Shown here: piece after piece, positions 1 to 9,925 of the stretch
How positions within the stretch are numbered: the first letter of the stretch is position 1
Layout: each line of letters starts with the position of its first letter
Assembly: GCF_000482245.1 (NCBI RefSeq)
Contig: NZ_AWNH01000105.1
Location: forward strand, 62,001 to 126,000
Direction of reading: 5' to 3'
Length of the DNA stretch: 64,000 bases
Origin: Leptolyngbya sp. Heron Island J
Lineage (GTDB): Bacteria > Cyanobacteriota > Cyanobacteriia > Phormidesmidales > Phormidesmidaceae
Translations under genes and position numbers: made by a program
The notes under the pieces: generated by a model
Told to the model about the DNA's origin: nothing
Databases searched by the model: none
The model's input: only the letters and a program-made list of their open reading frames with translations

Positions 1-1
1 C

Positions 2-1525
2 AGTCCAGAACTGCAGCCAGACGAACCAGAAAACCCTAACCTTTGGAGCAACTTAGCCCAAGGCATTGTAACCCAGAAAATTTCGGGAACAGGGGTGTGT
101 GCCCTCCAGGCCAACCTGAGTGTGGCCTATTGTGGGGTACCACTAGAAACACCCCAGGGCGAAAATTGTGGCATTTTATTAGCCCTCAGACCCACTATAG
201 AGCCCTTTCAAGTTGAAGATGTCCATGTTTTAACCCTGATGGCCACCCAGGCGGCCATGGCAATAGAACTAGAACGCTGTTGCTCGGCAGCACATCGGCC
301 ATCCATAGCAGCACCAGGATCAGGTCATCCTTTGCAACTACGACAGGGTGAGCTGCTGGCAGTAAATCAACAGCTCACCCAAAAACTCGACCACTATCGC
401 GCTGAGCTGCAACGAGTTTCCGCCCGATTACAAGTGGAAACCATTGCCCATTCTTCATTAGAACAGCGCTTTCGCAAAATTTTTGAGGGCTCTAACGATG
501 CCATCTTTGTGATTGATCCAAGCCAGGATCAGATTTTAGAAGCCAATCCTCGGGCCACAAAGTTACTCAACTACTCACGTCAGGAGCTGCTCAACTCCAT
601 CAAAATTTCCCAGGTGCATCCCGATGAAATGCCCAAGCTGATTGCCTTTACATCAGATGTTTTCCGTAACGGCCAAGGCTGGACGGATGAGCTCACCTGT
701 CTGACCAAGACTAAGCATAAGCTAGCAGCTGAAATTTCAGCCGCTCCCATTGACTTTGATGGCCGTCAATGTATTTTGGCCATGGTGCGGGATATTAGTA
801 CAAGAAAACGACTTAACGCTGAACGCAAACGAGCTGAAGCAAATGCCCAAAAAGCGCTCTCACATCTAGCTGAGGTGGGAGAACTCGCATCCATGATTGT
901 CCACGAAATTCGTAATCCGCTGACTACGGTTCTCATGGGGCTGACCAGCTTCCAGAAGTTAGAGCTAGACAGTCGCTTCCAGGCGCGGCTAAATATGGCC
1001 TTAGAAGAAGCTGAACGGCTAAAACGACTGCTCAATGAGATTCTGCTTTTCTCAAAACCACAAATGCTGGACCATAAACCCCTGGAGCTAAACAGTTGGA
1101 GTGCAGATCTGCTGGCCGCCATTGAGTCTCATCCGTTAGTGGTAGATCGGGTGATTCAATTTACGCCCAACCCCAGTTCAGTGATTGTGTCTGCTGATGC
1201 TGACAAACTAAAGCAGGTGTTTATCAATCTGTTAACCAATGCCTGTGAGGCAATTGCCCCAGGTGAGACCGTGACCTGGGAAATTCTCCATCCATCTAAG
1301 GCCGATTACCTGACTGTACAAATTAATAATGGAGGTAAGCCCATTCCTCCGTCGATTGTGGAGAAAATGACCACACCTTTCTTTACTACCAAGTCCCATG
1401 GTAATGGTCTGGGGTTAGCCATTGTTAAACGGATTGTGACCACCCATCAAGGTCAGCTGAGAGTTACTTCAGATGCGCAATCGGGTACCACTGTGACGGT
1501 GAAACTACCCATCCTCAAACATTAG
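2..1525 (+). CDS. Sensor histidine kinase, GAF-PAS-HisKA-HATPase (5' end outside window)
   Basis: The frame is open from base 2, so the gene begins before the window; the GTG at 95 is only an internal codon. About 507 residues are visible. In order: the tail of a GAF-like domain, a short coiled coil, a PAS domain (SNDAIFVIDPSQDQ), a HisKA dimerisation domain with the phospho-acceptor His in SMIVHEIRNPLTTV, then a HATPase_c domain. In the ATPase the N box (NLLTNACEAI) and G2 box (GLGLAIVKRI) are intact, while the usual Asp of the G1 box is replaced (NNGGKPIP). There is no transmembrane segment in the visible part, so it is probably cytosolic. It should autophosphorylate on His and pass phosphate to a response regulator, but none is adjacent. 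It is clearly paralogous to the kinase at 18502-20208. Confidence 0.93.
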   Translation, partial: SPELQPDEPENPNLWSNLAQGIVTQKISGTGVCALQANLSVAYCGVPLETPQGENCGILLALRPTIEPFQVEDVHVLTLMATQAAMAIELERCCSAAHRPSIAAPGSGHPLQLRQGELLAVNQQLTQKLDHYRAELQRVSARLQVETIAHSSLEQRFRKIFEGSNDAIFVIDPSQDQILEANPRATKLLNYSRQELLNSIKISQVHPDEMPKLIAFTSDVFRNGQGWTDELTCLTKTKHKLAAEISAAPIDFDGRQCILAMVRDISTRKRLNAERKRAEANAQKALSHLAEVGELASMIVHEIRNPLTTVLMGLTSFQKLELDSRFQARLNMALEEAERLKRLLNEILLFSKPQMLDHKPLELNSWSADLLAAIESHPLVVDRVIQFTPNPSSVIVSADADKLKQVFINLLTNACEAIAPGETVTWEILHPSKADYLTVQINNGGKPIPPSIVEKMTTPFFTTKSHGNGLGLAIVKRIVTTHQGQLRVTSDAQSGTTVTVKLPILKH

Positions 1526-1552
1526 CTCTAGCGGCGGCCAGCCCCATGATCT

Positions 1553-2554
1553 CTAAAATTCTCCAGATTTGGAGGTTTGCCCTCTAACCTCTGTTGTCAA
1601 ACTTGCCAATACCTGATGTATTGGTAAGCGATAAAGAGGGCTGATCAGACTATGGACCAACAACGTGCGTTCACAGGTGGTGACAATATCGGTGGGCTGT
1701 AGCTGTTGGGTTTGCAGGATATGGATAATTAGTTTGCGCAGGTCATTGAGCCCATGGAGGATGAGCATCCCAGGGCGTTGCCAGGGACGATAGCGGGCCC
1801 AGCGTAAGGCGTAGCGGTTGACACCAATGGCTTGAAACAGGGGTAGCAAATAGGCAGGGCGTAACCGAGTCGCTGGAATCCGATGGGTTAAGCGCATTTG
1901 GGGATGATGCCAAATTGGCCAACCGCCTTGACGGATGTAGCTGAGAGTTTCTACATCTTCTCCTTTAGTGGTTAAGCTGGTGCCACACACGCCACTCAGG
2001 AGCGGTTTTGGGGGGACACAGGTCAACCAGGCCTGCCGCCGGATCACCATGCCAGCCCCCGCTGGTAAAACGCCCTGCTGGGCTGTGTATTGAAAGGGGC
2101 GCTCTCCCCGTTGAATCACAGCCAAACAGCTTGCAATCCGCTCAAAGCCTGGGGGTGGCTTACTCTCATACTGGCCATCGATAGTGCTGCCGTAGGCACC
2201 AACCTGGGGATAGCGTTGGCCAAACCCATGGGCTTGGGCGACCCAATCATCAGCGGGTAGGGTGTCATCATCGAGAAACCCGACGAGATTGCTGGTCGTC
2301 GTTTGCATCGCCCGCCGCCGAGCGTAGGCTAGACCCTGACGTGGCTCAAATACATACCGAAGTGAGCTGTGGGTGGGCCAGTCTTGCTGATAGCGATCAA
2401 TGCACTGGGCCGTGTGGTCATGACTATTGTTGTCAACCACAAGAATTTCCCATGCCAGGGACTGGGGGATCTGCTGTTCTTTTAAGTGATCTAGCAGTAG
2501 CGGTAGACGATGTTCACCATTGTAGGTACAGATAACAACAGAAAAGTCAGTCAC
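1553..2554 (-). CDS. Family 2 glycosyltransferase (HpsE-like)
   Basis: This is a GT-A fold glycosyltransferase of about 333 residues. The N-terminus shows the family 2 signature FSVVICTYNG, then VVDNNSHDHT (nucleotide-sugar binding) and a DDD metal-binding motif in FLDDDTLPADDW. There is no membrane anchor. The open frame extends upstream to a TTG at 2572, but a GTG at 2554 gives the start MTDFSVVICTYNG, which fits the usual family start, so I prefer it. The sequence style resembles cyanobacterial HpsE enzymes of hormogonium polysaccharide synthesis, but that sub-assignment is inferred from memory of the family and no other hps gene is nearby. It converges on the histidine kinase, with stops 27 bp apart. 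Confidence 0.88.
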   Translation of the reverse strand: MTDFSVVICTYNGEHRLPLLLDHLKEQQIPQSLAWEILVVDNNSHDHTAQCIDRYQQDWPTHSSLRYVFEPRQGLAYARRRAMQTTTSNLVGFLDDDTLPADDWVAQAHGFGQRYPQVGAYGSTIDGQYESKPPPGFERIASCLAVIQRGERPFQYTAQQGVLPAGAGMVIRRQAWLTCVPPKPLLSGVCGTSLTTKGEDVETLSYIRQGGWPIWHHPQMRLTHRIPATRLRPAYLLPLFQAIGVNRYALRWARYRPWQRPGMLILHGLNDLRKLIIHILQTQQLQPTDIVTTCERTLLVHSLISPLYRLPIHQVLASLTTEVRGQTSKSGEF

Positions 2555-2770
2555 AAGCGGCAAAATCAACAAGTATGAGATAAGAGCCTCATGATGCCTG
2601 AACTTTTGTCAGATTTCTTCCCTAAAAGCACGGGGCCTAACGATGCAGTTTGGTACGTTCTTTGTACAGCAACTTTACGGATATAAGGATGAGAACGAAC
2701 CTCAATTTGTCCAGGGAAAAGAGAGAAAATCCGCTATGTTTAATACATTGAATAATTTTGATTATCTAGC

Positions 2771-3970
2771 CTAAAACACGTCAACGGTGGGAAACTGGGC
2801 CTGTGCCTGTAGACAGTCCCACAGATAAACCGCCAGACCCAGATCTCCTGTCCATAGCGGGTAGCGCAGTTGCCCGTAGGTTTTCTGTGATAGTCGATAT
2901 TGTTCAATTGCATGCATGGCAAAGGCTCTAGCGCGGTCAAGCCACAGCTGGTTACCAGTGCGGATAAATAGTTTGAGAAAGGCATAGCCATTGCCCCCCG
3001 TACCATGGCACAGATTAGATCCCTTTTTTAACGGGCCAGCTCGCCAGGTGAGTTCTCCTCCCTGTTCCAGAATGCGATCGCACTCTTCATTCATCCCTTG
3101 GGGCAATGTGGCCAGGGCTGTTACCATACCAGCAGCACCGTGGCAGTACTGCACCAGTTTTAGGTTGGTGGAATGAGCAGCCTGATAAACAGCCGGCCAG
3201 TTTGCCCCGTTATTATCCGTGACTGCCGTCTGCACCACGGTTGCCATGGCTTTAGCGGCAATCTCTGCAAATTCTTCATCGCTCAGTAAGGAGCGTCCCA
3301 CCAGCAACGGCACCAAATTGCTAGCAAACCCATGGACCGGCCCCAGATATTTCCGTTGACTGCCGTATAGGTCAATTGTCCATAAATAGCCAGCCCCTTT
3401 AATCGGTTGCCACTCCCGTAGTAGTAACGCCGTCTGGGCTTTGAAAATCTCCTGCCATCTGGGTGCTTGGGTCCACTGGTGCATAAAATAGGCCGCCAGC
3501 ATGGAGCCCGCCATGCCCCACATCAATTCTCGCACTGGCTGACTATCGTTTTTATGAATTGACTCTGCGATTTGGTTGGCTTTGTCGTCACCAGGGGAGA
3601 GTTTATACTGCAACAACAGCAGTGGCAGTTCTCCAAATAGGTAAGATGACTGTTGTGGATAGGGGCTGTGGTGAGAATAGTCTTGGCGATTTTGCTCCAG
3701 GGTTGCTGCAAGGTGCGTAGCTACATCAAAGGTAGAGTCAATGGCTCCAACTGTTTGTAAATAGTGGATAGTCCACAGCACGCCGACTTTGCCAAAATAC
3801 AGGTCGGTGCCAAACTCATGGTCATCCATGGGATGCCCAGACAAGGATGGCTGGCGTTGTAGCTGAATGATGGTTTCAGTTGCGATCGCAGTAATGGCCT
3901 GCTGAACCTTGTTATCGTCCCAATCGATTTCTACAAGCGGGTAATGTCTGGTTGGATCAAACAGTGCCAT
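2771..3970 (-). CDS. Lanthionine synthetase C-like (LanC/LanCL) protein
   Basis: This 399-residue protein has the repeated helical-barrel pattern of LanC proteins. The three zinc ligands are visible: Cys276 in QYCHGAAG and Cys321-His322 in NLCHGTGGNGYAF. A glycine-rich motif near the C-terminus (WTGDLGLAVYLWDC) is also typical. LanC enzymes add cysteine thiols to dehydroamino acids in peptides; stand-alone LanC-like proteins may act on other substrates, and the spacing of the ligands here recalls eukaryotic LANCL1. No lantibiotic precursor, dehydratase or exporter lies nearby, so the substrate is unknown. It lies 216 bp upstream of the glycosyltransferase on the same strand and may be a separate transcription unit. 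Confidence 0.88.
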   Translation of the reverse strand: MALFDPTRHYPLVEIDWDDNKVQQAITAIATETIIQLQRQPSLSGHPMDDHEFGTDLYFGKVGVLWTIHYLQTVGAIDSTFDVATHLAATLEQNRQDYSHHSPYPQQSSYLFGELPLLLLQYKLSPGDDKANQIAESIHKNDSQPVRELMWGMAGSMLAAYFMHQWTQAPRWQEIFKAQTALLLREWQPIKGAGYLWTIDLYGSQRKYLGPVHGFASNLVPLLVGRSLLSDEEFAEIAAKAMATVVQTAVTDNNGANWPAVYQAAHSTNLKLVQYCHGAAGMVTALATLPQGMNEECDRILEQGGELTWRAGPLKKGSNLCHGTGGNGYAFLKLFIRTGNQLWLDRARAFAMHAIEQYRLSQKTYGQLRYPLWTGDLGLAVYLWDCLQAQAQFPTVDVF

Positions 3971-4345
3971 CGTTTTGCCTCAGTTAGCCATCGGCCATTA
4001 GCCGCATTTTAGCTTGGGAGGTCGATACACTGAGGGGACTGCACAAAAATAAAGACCCAGATTGGGGCCGTAGATGGGTGGATGAGTGATGGGGTAATGG
4101 GGTGATTATTTAAGCGCAAGCGCCTGAGTTGCTCTAAATTTGAAAACGCTATGGGAAACAAAAATCGTCAGGGAATAAATGCTAGATGTATCTGCACCAG
4201 GCTACATATCTGCCATATATCTGCCATCATGAGAGAGACCTAACAGTGCCTCTTTTCACCATTGAGTACTTGAGATTAATCAGATGTTCCAACTCGGCTA
4301 TTGTGTGTAATTGTAATCGACTGTGGCCCTCTTCAAAGTAAGATT
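3971..4345. other. Intergenic region with a dispersed repeat
   Basis: This divergent region separates the LanC-like gene from the serine hydrolase. Its only clear structure is the repeat copy at 4033-4123, described separately. A short direct repeat (ATATCTGCCAT, twice) lies near 4205-4230. I see no RNA gene and no convincing promoter hexamers. Confidence 0.6.
4033..4123 (+). repeat. Dispersed intergenic repeat, copy 1
   Basis: About 90 bp here closely match 26398-26487. Both begin AGGGGACTGCACAAAAAT, share the block GATGGGTGGATGAGTGATGG and end TTTAAGCGCAAGCGC or nearly so. The copies differ at a handful of positions and one 1-bp indel. Neither copy encodes a sensible protein, and the flanks are unrelated. 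Confidence 0.85.
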
Positions 4346-5428
4346 ATGTGTCGCTCAAATTTATTTTTGCTGATGACTTTAGGCTTGATCTCAGCAGCTA
4401 GTCTTGGGTGTCAACCGCAACGAGAATCTCTACCAACAAGTGCGTCATTCTCAGAGCGTTTAAATGTTGCCTTAGCAGACATTGAGGCTCAAAATCTAGA
4501 TGTGATTATTGCCATCTCTCACCAGGGTACTCCTTTACAGTATTACGAGTTTGGGTCTGCAGCAGCGGATACAATTCCACCTGAACAGACGCTGGTTGAT
4601 ATCAATTCCATCACTAAAACAGTCACAGGCGTGATGGCAGCCAAGCTGGTTGAACAAGGAAAGGCTCGCTTTGATGAAACACTGGAAGACTTTTTTGACA
4701 ACGTCCCCGCTGACAAGTCGGGCATCACCTTACATCAGCTGCTGACCCACTCAGCCGGATTCAAGGAAGCGTTAGGTCCTGATCCTGAACAACTCAGCAA
4801 GCAAGACTTTTTGCTGCGAGCGTTTAACTCGCCATTAGAGTCGTCTCCAGGAGAAATCTATCAATATTCCAATACTGGATTTGGGATCGTTGCTGCCATC
4901 ATCGAGGCCCGCTCTGGCAAATCATACGAAGACTACTTACTTGAAGACGTGATTGCCGGGTTAGGGTTGAAAAATACCGGCTATGCCTCTGTTTATGATC
5001 AAAGCCGTTCATTAACGACTAAACGGGGCAAATCCATTGACCAGGCCAGCTGGGGGAACCCCCAACCCTATTGGAATCTGGTTGGCAACGGCGGTTTGAT
5101 ATCGACCGTTGAAGATATGATTCGATTTCGTCAAGCTGTGGTAGCTGGTGAGGTCATCTCAAAAGATATGCTGGCAGTTGTGCAAACACCTCACATCCGA
5201 GAATTTGAGGATGACGACAGCTTTTACGGCTATGGGCTTGTCGTTGAAAACATGGACGGTATTGGCCAAATTTATTGGCATGATGGTGGCAACCAGGTAT
5301 TCTCAGCGCAGTTGATAGACTATGCCGAGCAACGTGACTTAATTTTTACAGCCGGTACCGGTGAAGACGCTGCCAAGGCCATTATCTCCTTGGAAACCTA
5401 TTTATACGATGCTGAGAATAGCGAGTAG
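4346..5428 (+). CDS. Serine hydrolase lipoprotein, beta-lactamase family class C-like
   Basis: From the ATG at 4346 the protein has 360 residues and starts with a lipoprotein signal peptide (hydrophobic run ending in the lipobox SLGC). An in-frame start at 4301 would put 15 charged or polar residues before the signal, so it is less likely. The beta-lactamase/penicillin-binding fold is marked by the SxxK active-site motif in INSITKTVTG, the YxN motif in YQYSNTG, and HDGG near the C-terminus as the third box. The family includes esterases, D-amino peptidases and class C beta-lactamases; the exact substrate cannot be read from sequence. It should be membrane-anchored on the periplasmic side. Confidence 0.9.
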   Translation: MCRSNLFLLMTLGLISAASLGCQPQRESLPTSASFSERLNVALADIEAQNLDVIIAISHQGTPLQYYEFGSAAADTIPPEQTLVDINSITKTVTGVMAAKLVEQGKARFDETLEDFFDNVPADKSGITLHQLLTHSAGFKEALGPDPEQLSKQDFLLRAFNSPLESSPGEIYQYSNTGFGIVAAIIEARSGKSYEDYLLEDVIAGLGLKNTGYASVYDQSRSLTTKRGKSIDQASWGNPQPYWNLVGNGGLISTVEDMIRFRQAVVAGEVISKDMLAVVQTPHIREFEDDDSFYGYGLVVENMDGIGQIYWHDGGNQVFSAQLIDYAEQRDLIFTAGTGEDAAKAIISLETYLYDAENSE

Positions 5429-5546
5429 AACTTTAGCTCAACTTTATCATTGGTGAAAACATTGCCACACAATTATTAGCCCTGCTTCAGCAGAAATTCA
5501 GTTTGCCGTGTTTAGCTAGGTCTAGCATTAAAACTGGTTTTAACTC

Positions 5547-6188
5547 ATGCGTATTCATTACTTTGGTCAGGTCGCCACTGCACTGTTTGTTGGTCTAGCC
5601 ATCGCTACCGGCTGTGCTTCCAGTTCACCCACGACATCTGCTGAGCCAAGTATAGATAACAACAATCCGGAAGAAACCGCTGCTGTCTCCGTGGCTGACC
5701 CTTGTGCTGGTGCCAATCCCTGTGCCAGTGTTGCTCCTGAGCCGACCATAGAAATCAGTGCTGCTGAGTCACCAACGGTCGAAGTTGCCGCTGAGCCCCA
5801 GCAAAATATTCGCTATTTTGTGGATGGCCAGGGTCTGGCAATTCGGGGCACAGACCCAGTTGCTTACTTTACTGAAGGTGGACCTGTGGCTGGTAGTGCT
5901 GAATTTACTTACACATGGGGCAATGCCACCTGGCAGTTTGCCAGTGCAGAAAACCGCGACTTGTTTGCCGCCAATCCTGAACAATATGCTCCTCAGTATG
6001 GTGGGTTCTGTGCCTGGGCCGTGAGTCAGGGCTATACCGCTTCCATTGACCCCAATGCCTGGAGAATTGTCGATGGCAAGCTGTACCTCAACTACAGCAG
6101 AGGGGTGCAGCGTCGCTGGGAGAGAGATATTTCTGGCAATATCTCTCAGGCAAATACTAATTGGCCGGGAGTCTTAGCCGATTCATAA
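5547..6188 (+). CDS. YHS domain lipoprotein
   Basis: This 213-residue protein has a lipoprotein signal with lipobox IATGC, followed by a Ser/Pro/Ala-rich linker of about 75 residues. The C-terminal half is a YHS domain, recognised by RGTDPVAYFTEGGPVAG, the Trp-rich stretch around WGNATWQF, and YAPQYGGFCAWAVSQGY. YHS domains are small Cys-containing modules often associated with metal binding or redox proteins; the function of secreted cyanobacterial examples is not established. It lies 118 bp after the serine hydrolase on the same strand and could be co-transcribed. Confidence 0.9.
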   Translation: MRIHYFGQVATALFVGLAIATGCASSSPTTSAEPSIDNNNPEETAAVSVADPCAGANPCASVAPEPTIEISAAESPTVEVAAEPQQNIRYFVDGQGLAIRGTDPVAYFTEGGPVAGSAEFTYTWGNATWQFASAENRDLFAANPEQYAPQYGGFCAWAVSQGYTASIDPNAWRIVDGKLYLNYSRGVQRRWERDISGNISQANTNWPGVLADS

Positions 6189-6192
6189 TCTC

Positions 6193-6380
6193 TCAGCCCC
6201 CATCGATATTTAAGGCCATTATGGTTGACGATAGATGATCCGTCCCCACTGCTAAGGTGGGGCCAGGGCCTAGTGGTTTAAAGCTCAGCTTTTGATAAAA
6301 CCGCTGGGCTCGCTTGTTAGCATCAGAAGAGGCACAAGTTCGTCCGTGGCCTCTATTCCAACTTCTCTGACTGTATACAT
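6193..6380 (-). pseudogene. GNAT acetyltransferase remnant with internal deletion
   Basis: On the minus strand an ATG at 6380 opens MYTVREVGIEATDELVPLL, which resembles the start of GNAT N-acetyltransferases. After about 20 codons the sequence changes frame and reads NKRAQRFYQKLSFKPLGPG and then runs to a TGA at 6193-6195. That second stretch matches the C-terminal GNAT motif (N-rAqrFYqklGF). The acetyl-CoA binding core of roughly 100 residues is missing, so the gene is a deletion remnant with the breakpoint near 6310-6335. The assignment rests on pattern recognition of both ends. Confidence 0.7.
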
Positions 6381-6490
6381 GGCTATCTCTGGGGTAGTTC
6401 CTACATCCATGCTCTAAAACAGGTCGGCTGTGGCAGCCTGTTCAATTTGCGTTAATATCTGCAAAGAAACTTCACAAAGAGTCAGTGGTT

Positions 6491-7273
6491 ATGGGTTCTG
6501 GGCCGTCCATCATTTCGCGGATCAGTGGCTGGTGGCAGCCAGCGGGCAATTGGCGGCAGCAGCCGTCCCAGGGTTTTATAGAGCTGCGTCACCTCAGCAA
6601 AGACTTTACTGAAGGCGTTACCAATCGACAGGTGCTGAAGGATTTGAGCATCACCTTTGATGCAGGTAAGTTTATTGTGCTGCTGGGGCAGAGTGGCAGT
6701 GGTAAGAGTACTCTGCTGAATTTGATTAGTGGTATTGAGCGACCGACGGCAGGCACCGTGCTGATCGATGGTGTATCCATTACTGAGCTAAATGAGCGGG
6801 CTTGCACCCTGTTCCGACGGGATGAGATTGGCATTATCTTTCAGTTTTTTAACCTGATTCCTACGCTGACGGTGCTGGAAAATGTCACCCTGCCCCAGGA
6901 GCTGGCTGGCAATGCTCCTCAGGATATTGAAGTTAAAGCCCGTCAGCTACTGGAAAAAGTGGGTCTGGGCGATCGCACCGCTGCCTTTCCCGATAAACTC
7001 TCCGGGGGGCAACAGCAGCGGGTAGCTATTGCCCGTGCCCTGGTGCATGAACCGCGCTTAATTCTGGCAGACGAACCCACTGGCAACTTGGATGAAGACA
7101 CAGGAGAAACCGTTCTCAAGCTACTGTTAGACCTGACCCACAACGCCCATAAGACGTTAATTATGGCCACCCACAATCCGGACATTGCCCGATATGCGGA
7201 TTGTGTCCTGCGGGTGCACGAAGGGCATTTAGAAGACGCGACTGCCGAATTCCAAGAGGTAGCCGTTGCCTGA
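6491..7273 (+). CDS. ABC transporter ATP-binding protein (LolD/MacB type)
   Basis: The protein has about 260 residues with all ABC motifs: Walker [10 protein letters not shown], signature LSGGQQQR, Walker [13 protein letters not shown] and the H-loop ATHN. The DEPTGNLD form and the long [10 protein letters not shown] region are typical of ATPases that work with FtsX/MacB-like permeases rather than importers. The start is either GTG 6485 or ATG 6491; both leave an unusual polar N-terminal extension of about 25 residues before the first beta strand. Its TGA stop overlaps the ATG of the permease (TGATG at 7271-7275), indicating translational coupling. It should energise the transporter formed with the next gene. 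Confidence 0.94.
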   Translation: MGSGPSIISRISGWWQPAGNWRQQPSQGFIELRHLSKDFTEGVTNRQVLKDLSITFDAGKFIVLLGQSGSGKSTLLNLISGIERPTAGTVLIDGVSITELNERACTLFRRDEIGIIFQFFNLIPTLTVLENVTLPQELAGNAPQDIEVKARQLLEKVGLGDRTAAFPDKLSGGQQQRVAIARALVHEPRLILADEPTGNLDEDTGETVLKLLLDLTHNAHKTLIMATHNPDIARYADCVLRVHEGHLEDATAEFQEVAVA

Positions 7274-9921
7274 TGCCTGTTTCCTCCTCTGATTCTGCCA
7301 CCCTCTCTAACGCGCCCCTCTGGCGTCTTGCCTGGCGACGCATGCGCCGTCGTCCCTTTCAATACGTCCTTTTTATTCTGGGTATTGCCATTGGGGTGGC
7401 CATGATGGTCTCCATTGACCTGGCCAATGGGTCAGCCCAGCGAGCATTTGCGTTATCGACCGATGCGATCGCAGGTCGTACCACCCATCGAATCGAAGCC
7501 ATCTCTCCCATTGGCATCGATGAATCCCTCTATCGTAAGTTGCGCACCGAGCTGGGCTACACCCAGTCTGCCCCCATTGTCGAAGGCTATGTGGTGGCTG
7601 AAGACTTAGATCGTCAGCCCATGCGGCTGGTGGGCGTAGACTTTTTCGCCGAGGCTCCCTTTCGCAGCTATTTGAATGATGGCTCTAACGAAAATTCAGA
7701 CCAGGGGGTTGAAGCGTTAACTACCTTTTTGACCGAGCCAGGTGCGGTAATTTTGGCTCGGGACACCGCCGCTGACTATGGCGTGCAAGTAGGTGATCGA
7801 CTCACCTTAACCCTGGCTGGTCAGCCGGTCTCAGCCCATGTTGTCGGCATTTTGCAACCGGCCAATACCCTCACCCGCGATGCCCTCAGCAATGTGCTGT
7901 TTACCGACATTGCCTCGGCTCAGGAAATTTTGGGGATGCAGGGGTATCTCAGCCACATCGATTTGATTGCCGACAGTGATGCTGCGCTTGAACCCATTCG
8001 AGCACTGCTACCCACCGGGGTCAAGCTGGAAACTGCCCAGGCTCAGAAAAATGCTGTGCAGCAGATGACAGCAGCGTTTGAACTTAACCTGACAGCCCTG
8101 AGTCTGTTGGCCCTGGTCGTGGGTATGTTTTTGATTTACAACACTGTCACCTTTAGCGTAATTCAGCGGCGGCCACTGTTTGGGACGCTGCGGTGTTTGG
8201 GGGTGACCCAGGGGCAGCTGTTTCAGCTGATTTTAGGAGAATCGCTGCTGTTGAGTATTGTCGGGTCTATCCTGGGGCTGGGGCTGGGGGTAATTCTTGG
8301 CCGCAGCATTGTCGGGCTGATTACCCAGAGCATTAATGACTTTTACTTTGTTGTCTATGTGCGCGATATCAGCCTGAGCTCCTTCACCTTGATTAAGGGG
8401 ATGGTGATTGGTATTTTTGCCGCTCTGTTTGCCTCTCTGATTCCGGCGCTTGAGGCGATGGGCACGTCCCCAAATAACAGTCTTAAGCGCTCTACACTGG
8501 AGAGCAAAGTGCAACAGATTTTGCCCTGGCTGGTGTTGGCCTGGGGACTGTTTACTCTGGGCGGTGTGGGTCTGCTCAGTATTAAAAATGGTGGGCTGGT
8601 GATTGCCTTCGGTGGGTTATTTGCCATTTTGTTGGCCGCTGCTTTGCTAACCCCCCCGTTGACAGCGTTGTTGATGCAGTGGCTATCGCAGCTACTCACA
8701 GGTTTGCTAGGTGTTTTAGGGAAGATGGCCCCGCGCGATATTACCCGGTCCTTGAGTCGGACGTCGGTTGCGATCGCATCCCTGATGGTGGCCGTCTCCG
8801 TTATCGTCGGCGTTTCAGTCATGGTCGGTTCCTTTAGAACCACCGTAGTGCAGTGGCTAGACCAAACCCTGCAGGCCGACATCTATGTCACTCCCCCCAG
8901 CACCACCGCCAATCGCATCCTCGGCAGTGTAGATCCAAGCGTGGTTGACGAAACCTACACCTGGCCCGAAATCGACCACATTGTCACCTACAACGATACC
9001 GACGTGGATGTGATTGCCTTTAATCGCCAAGGCACTGACGCCACTAACGCCACTGAAATATCCGTTAACCGCTCGGCCAAATTAATCTCCGCCGATGGGG
9101 ATGTATCTGACGGTCAGCGCCCCTATGCCTGGATTCGAGACAATGTGCAAAACCCCTGGCCCCAGCTAGATGCTGGTGAGGGCGTGATCATTTCAGAAGC
9201 CCTCATGTTACGAGCTGGAGTATCCGAACCCCCTGAAACAATCACTCTAGAATCCCCCCAGGGACCGATCACATTGCCAGTGGTCGCCGTTTTCTACGAC
9301 TATGCCTCGGATCGCGGCACAATTCTGCTGGACAACGATCGGTATCTAGAGGTGTGGCAAGATCCCACCATTGCCTCCCTAGGACTGTTCTTGAGACCAG
9401 GCATCTCAGCCGATAGCGTAGTCACCCACCTGCGAGAAACATTTAAAGATCGTCAGGACTTAGTAGCCCAGTCAAACCGTAACCTCCGTCAAGGTTCGTT
9501 AGAAATCTTCGACCGCACCTTTGCCATTACCGGAGCATTGAGACTACTGGCCATTGTTGTCGCCTTTATCGGTGTTCTCAGTGCCCTAATGAGTTTGCAG
9601 TTAGAGCGCACAAAAGAATTAGGCATCCTCCGCGCCAACGGCATGACCCCACTGCAAATGTGGCAGATCACTCTGTTAGAAACCGGCATTATGGGCAGTT
9701 TAGCTGGCGTGTTTGCAATGCCATTGGGCTATGTGTTGGCCTGGATTCTAATCTATGTGATTAATGTACGCTCCTTTGGATGGACATTGCAGATGCAGAT
9801 TGAACCGAGTTACTTTTGGCAGGCCTGGGTAGTAGCTGTGGTAGCTGCTCTGTTGGCCGGGGTATATCCGGCATGGCGTTTGAGCAAGATGGTCGTCGCC
9901 ACAGCGATCCGGGAGGAGTAA
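7273..9921 (+). CDS. ABC transporter permease, FtsX/MacB-like with two permease modules
   Basis: Starting at the ATG that overlaps the upstream stop, the protein has 882 residues. An in-frame upstream start at 7201 lies inside the ATPase gene and is not credible. It has an N-terminal transmembrane helix after [18 protein letters not shown], a periplasmic domain, a helix cluster, then a second unit with the same order ending in helices near the C-terminus. The phrases [13 protein letters not shown] and [14 protein letters not shown] are the duplicated FtsX permease signature. Such long permeases (DUF214/LolE type) mobilise lipids or lipoproteins, or export small molecules. It sits between the ATPase and the AttH-like protein in one operon. 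Confidence 0.93.
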   Translation: MPVSSSDSATLSNAPLWRLAWRRMRRRPFQYVLFILGIAIGVAMMVSIDLANGSAQRAFALSTDAIAGRTTHRIEAISPIGIDESLYRKLRTELGYTQSAPIVEGYVVAEDLDRQPMRLVGVDFFAEAPFRSYLNDGSNENSDQGVEALTTFLTEPGAVILARDTAADYGVQVGDRLTLTLAGQPVSAHVVGILQPANTLTRDALSNVLFTDIASAQEILGMQGYLSHIDLIADSDAALEPIRALLPTGVKLETAQAQKNAVQQMTAAFELNLTALSLLALVVGMFLIYNTVTFSVIQRRPLFGTLRCLGVTQGQLFQLILGESLLLSIVGSILGLGLGVILGRSIVGLITQSINDFYFVVYVRDISLSSFTLIKGMVIGIFAALFASLIPALEAMGTSPNNSLKRSTLESKVQQILPWLVLAWGLFTLGGVGLLSIKNGGLVIAFGGLFAILLAAALLTPPLTALLMQWLSQLLTGLLGVLGKMAPRDITRSLSRTSVAIASLMVAVSVIVGVSVMVGSFRTTVVQWLDQTLQADIYVTPPSTTANRILGSVDPSVVDETYTWPEIDHIVTYNDTDVDVIAFNRQGTDATNATEISVNRSAKLISADGDVSDGQRPYAWIRDNVQNPWPQLDAGEGVIISEALMLRAGVSEPPETITLESPQGPITLPVVAVFYDYASDRGTILLDNDRYLEVWQDPTIASLGLFLRPGISADSVVTHLRETFKDRQDLVAQSNRNLRQGSLEIFDRTFAITGALRLLAIVVAFIGVLSALMSLQLERTKELGILRANGMTPLQMWQITLLETGIMGSLAGVFAMPLGYVLAWILIYVINVRSFGWTLQMQIEPSYFWQAWVVAVVAALLAGVYPAWRLSKMVVATAIREE

Positions 9922-9925
9922 AGCA

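Noticed and set aside
2740-3006. 88-codon minus-strand ORF inside the LanC-like gene
   Set aside because: Same-strand, shifted-frame shadow of a well-supported gene.
6189-6484. Full-length GNAT acetyltransferase gene
   Set aside because: The core is missing and the two ends are in different frames, so it was listed as a pseudogene.
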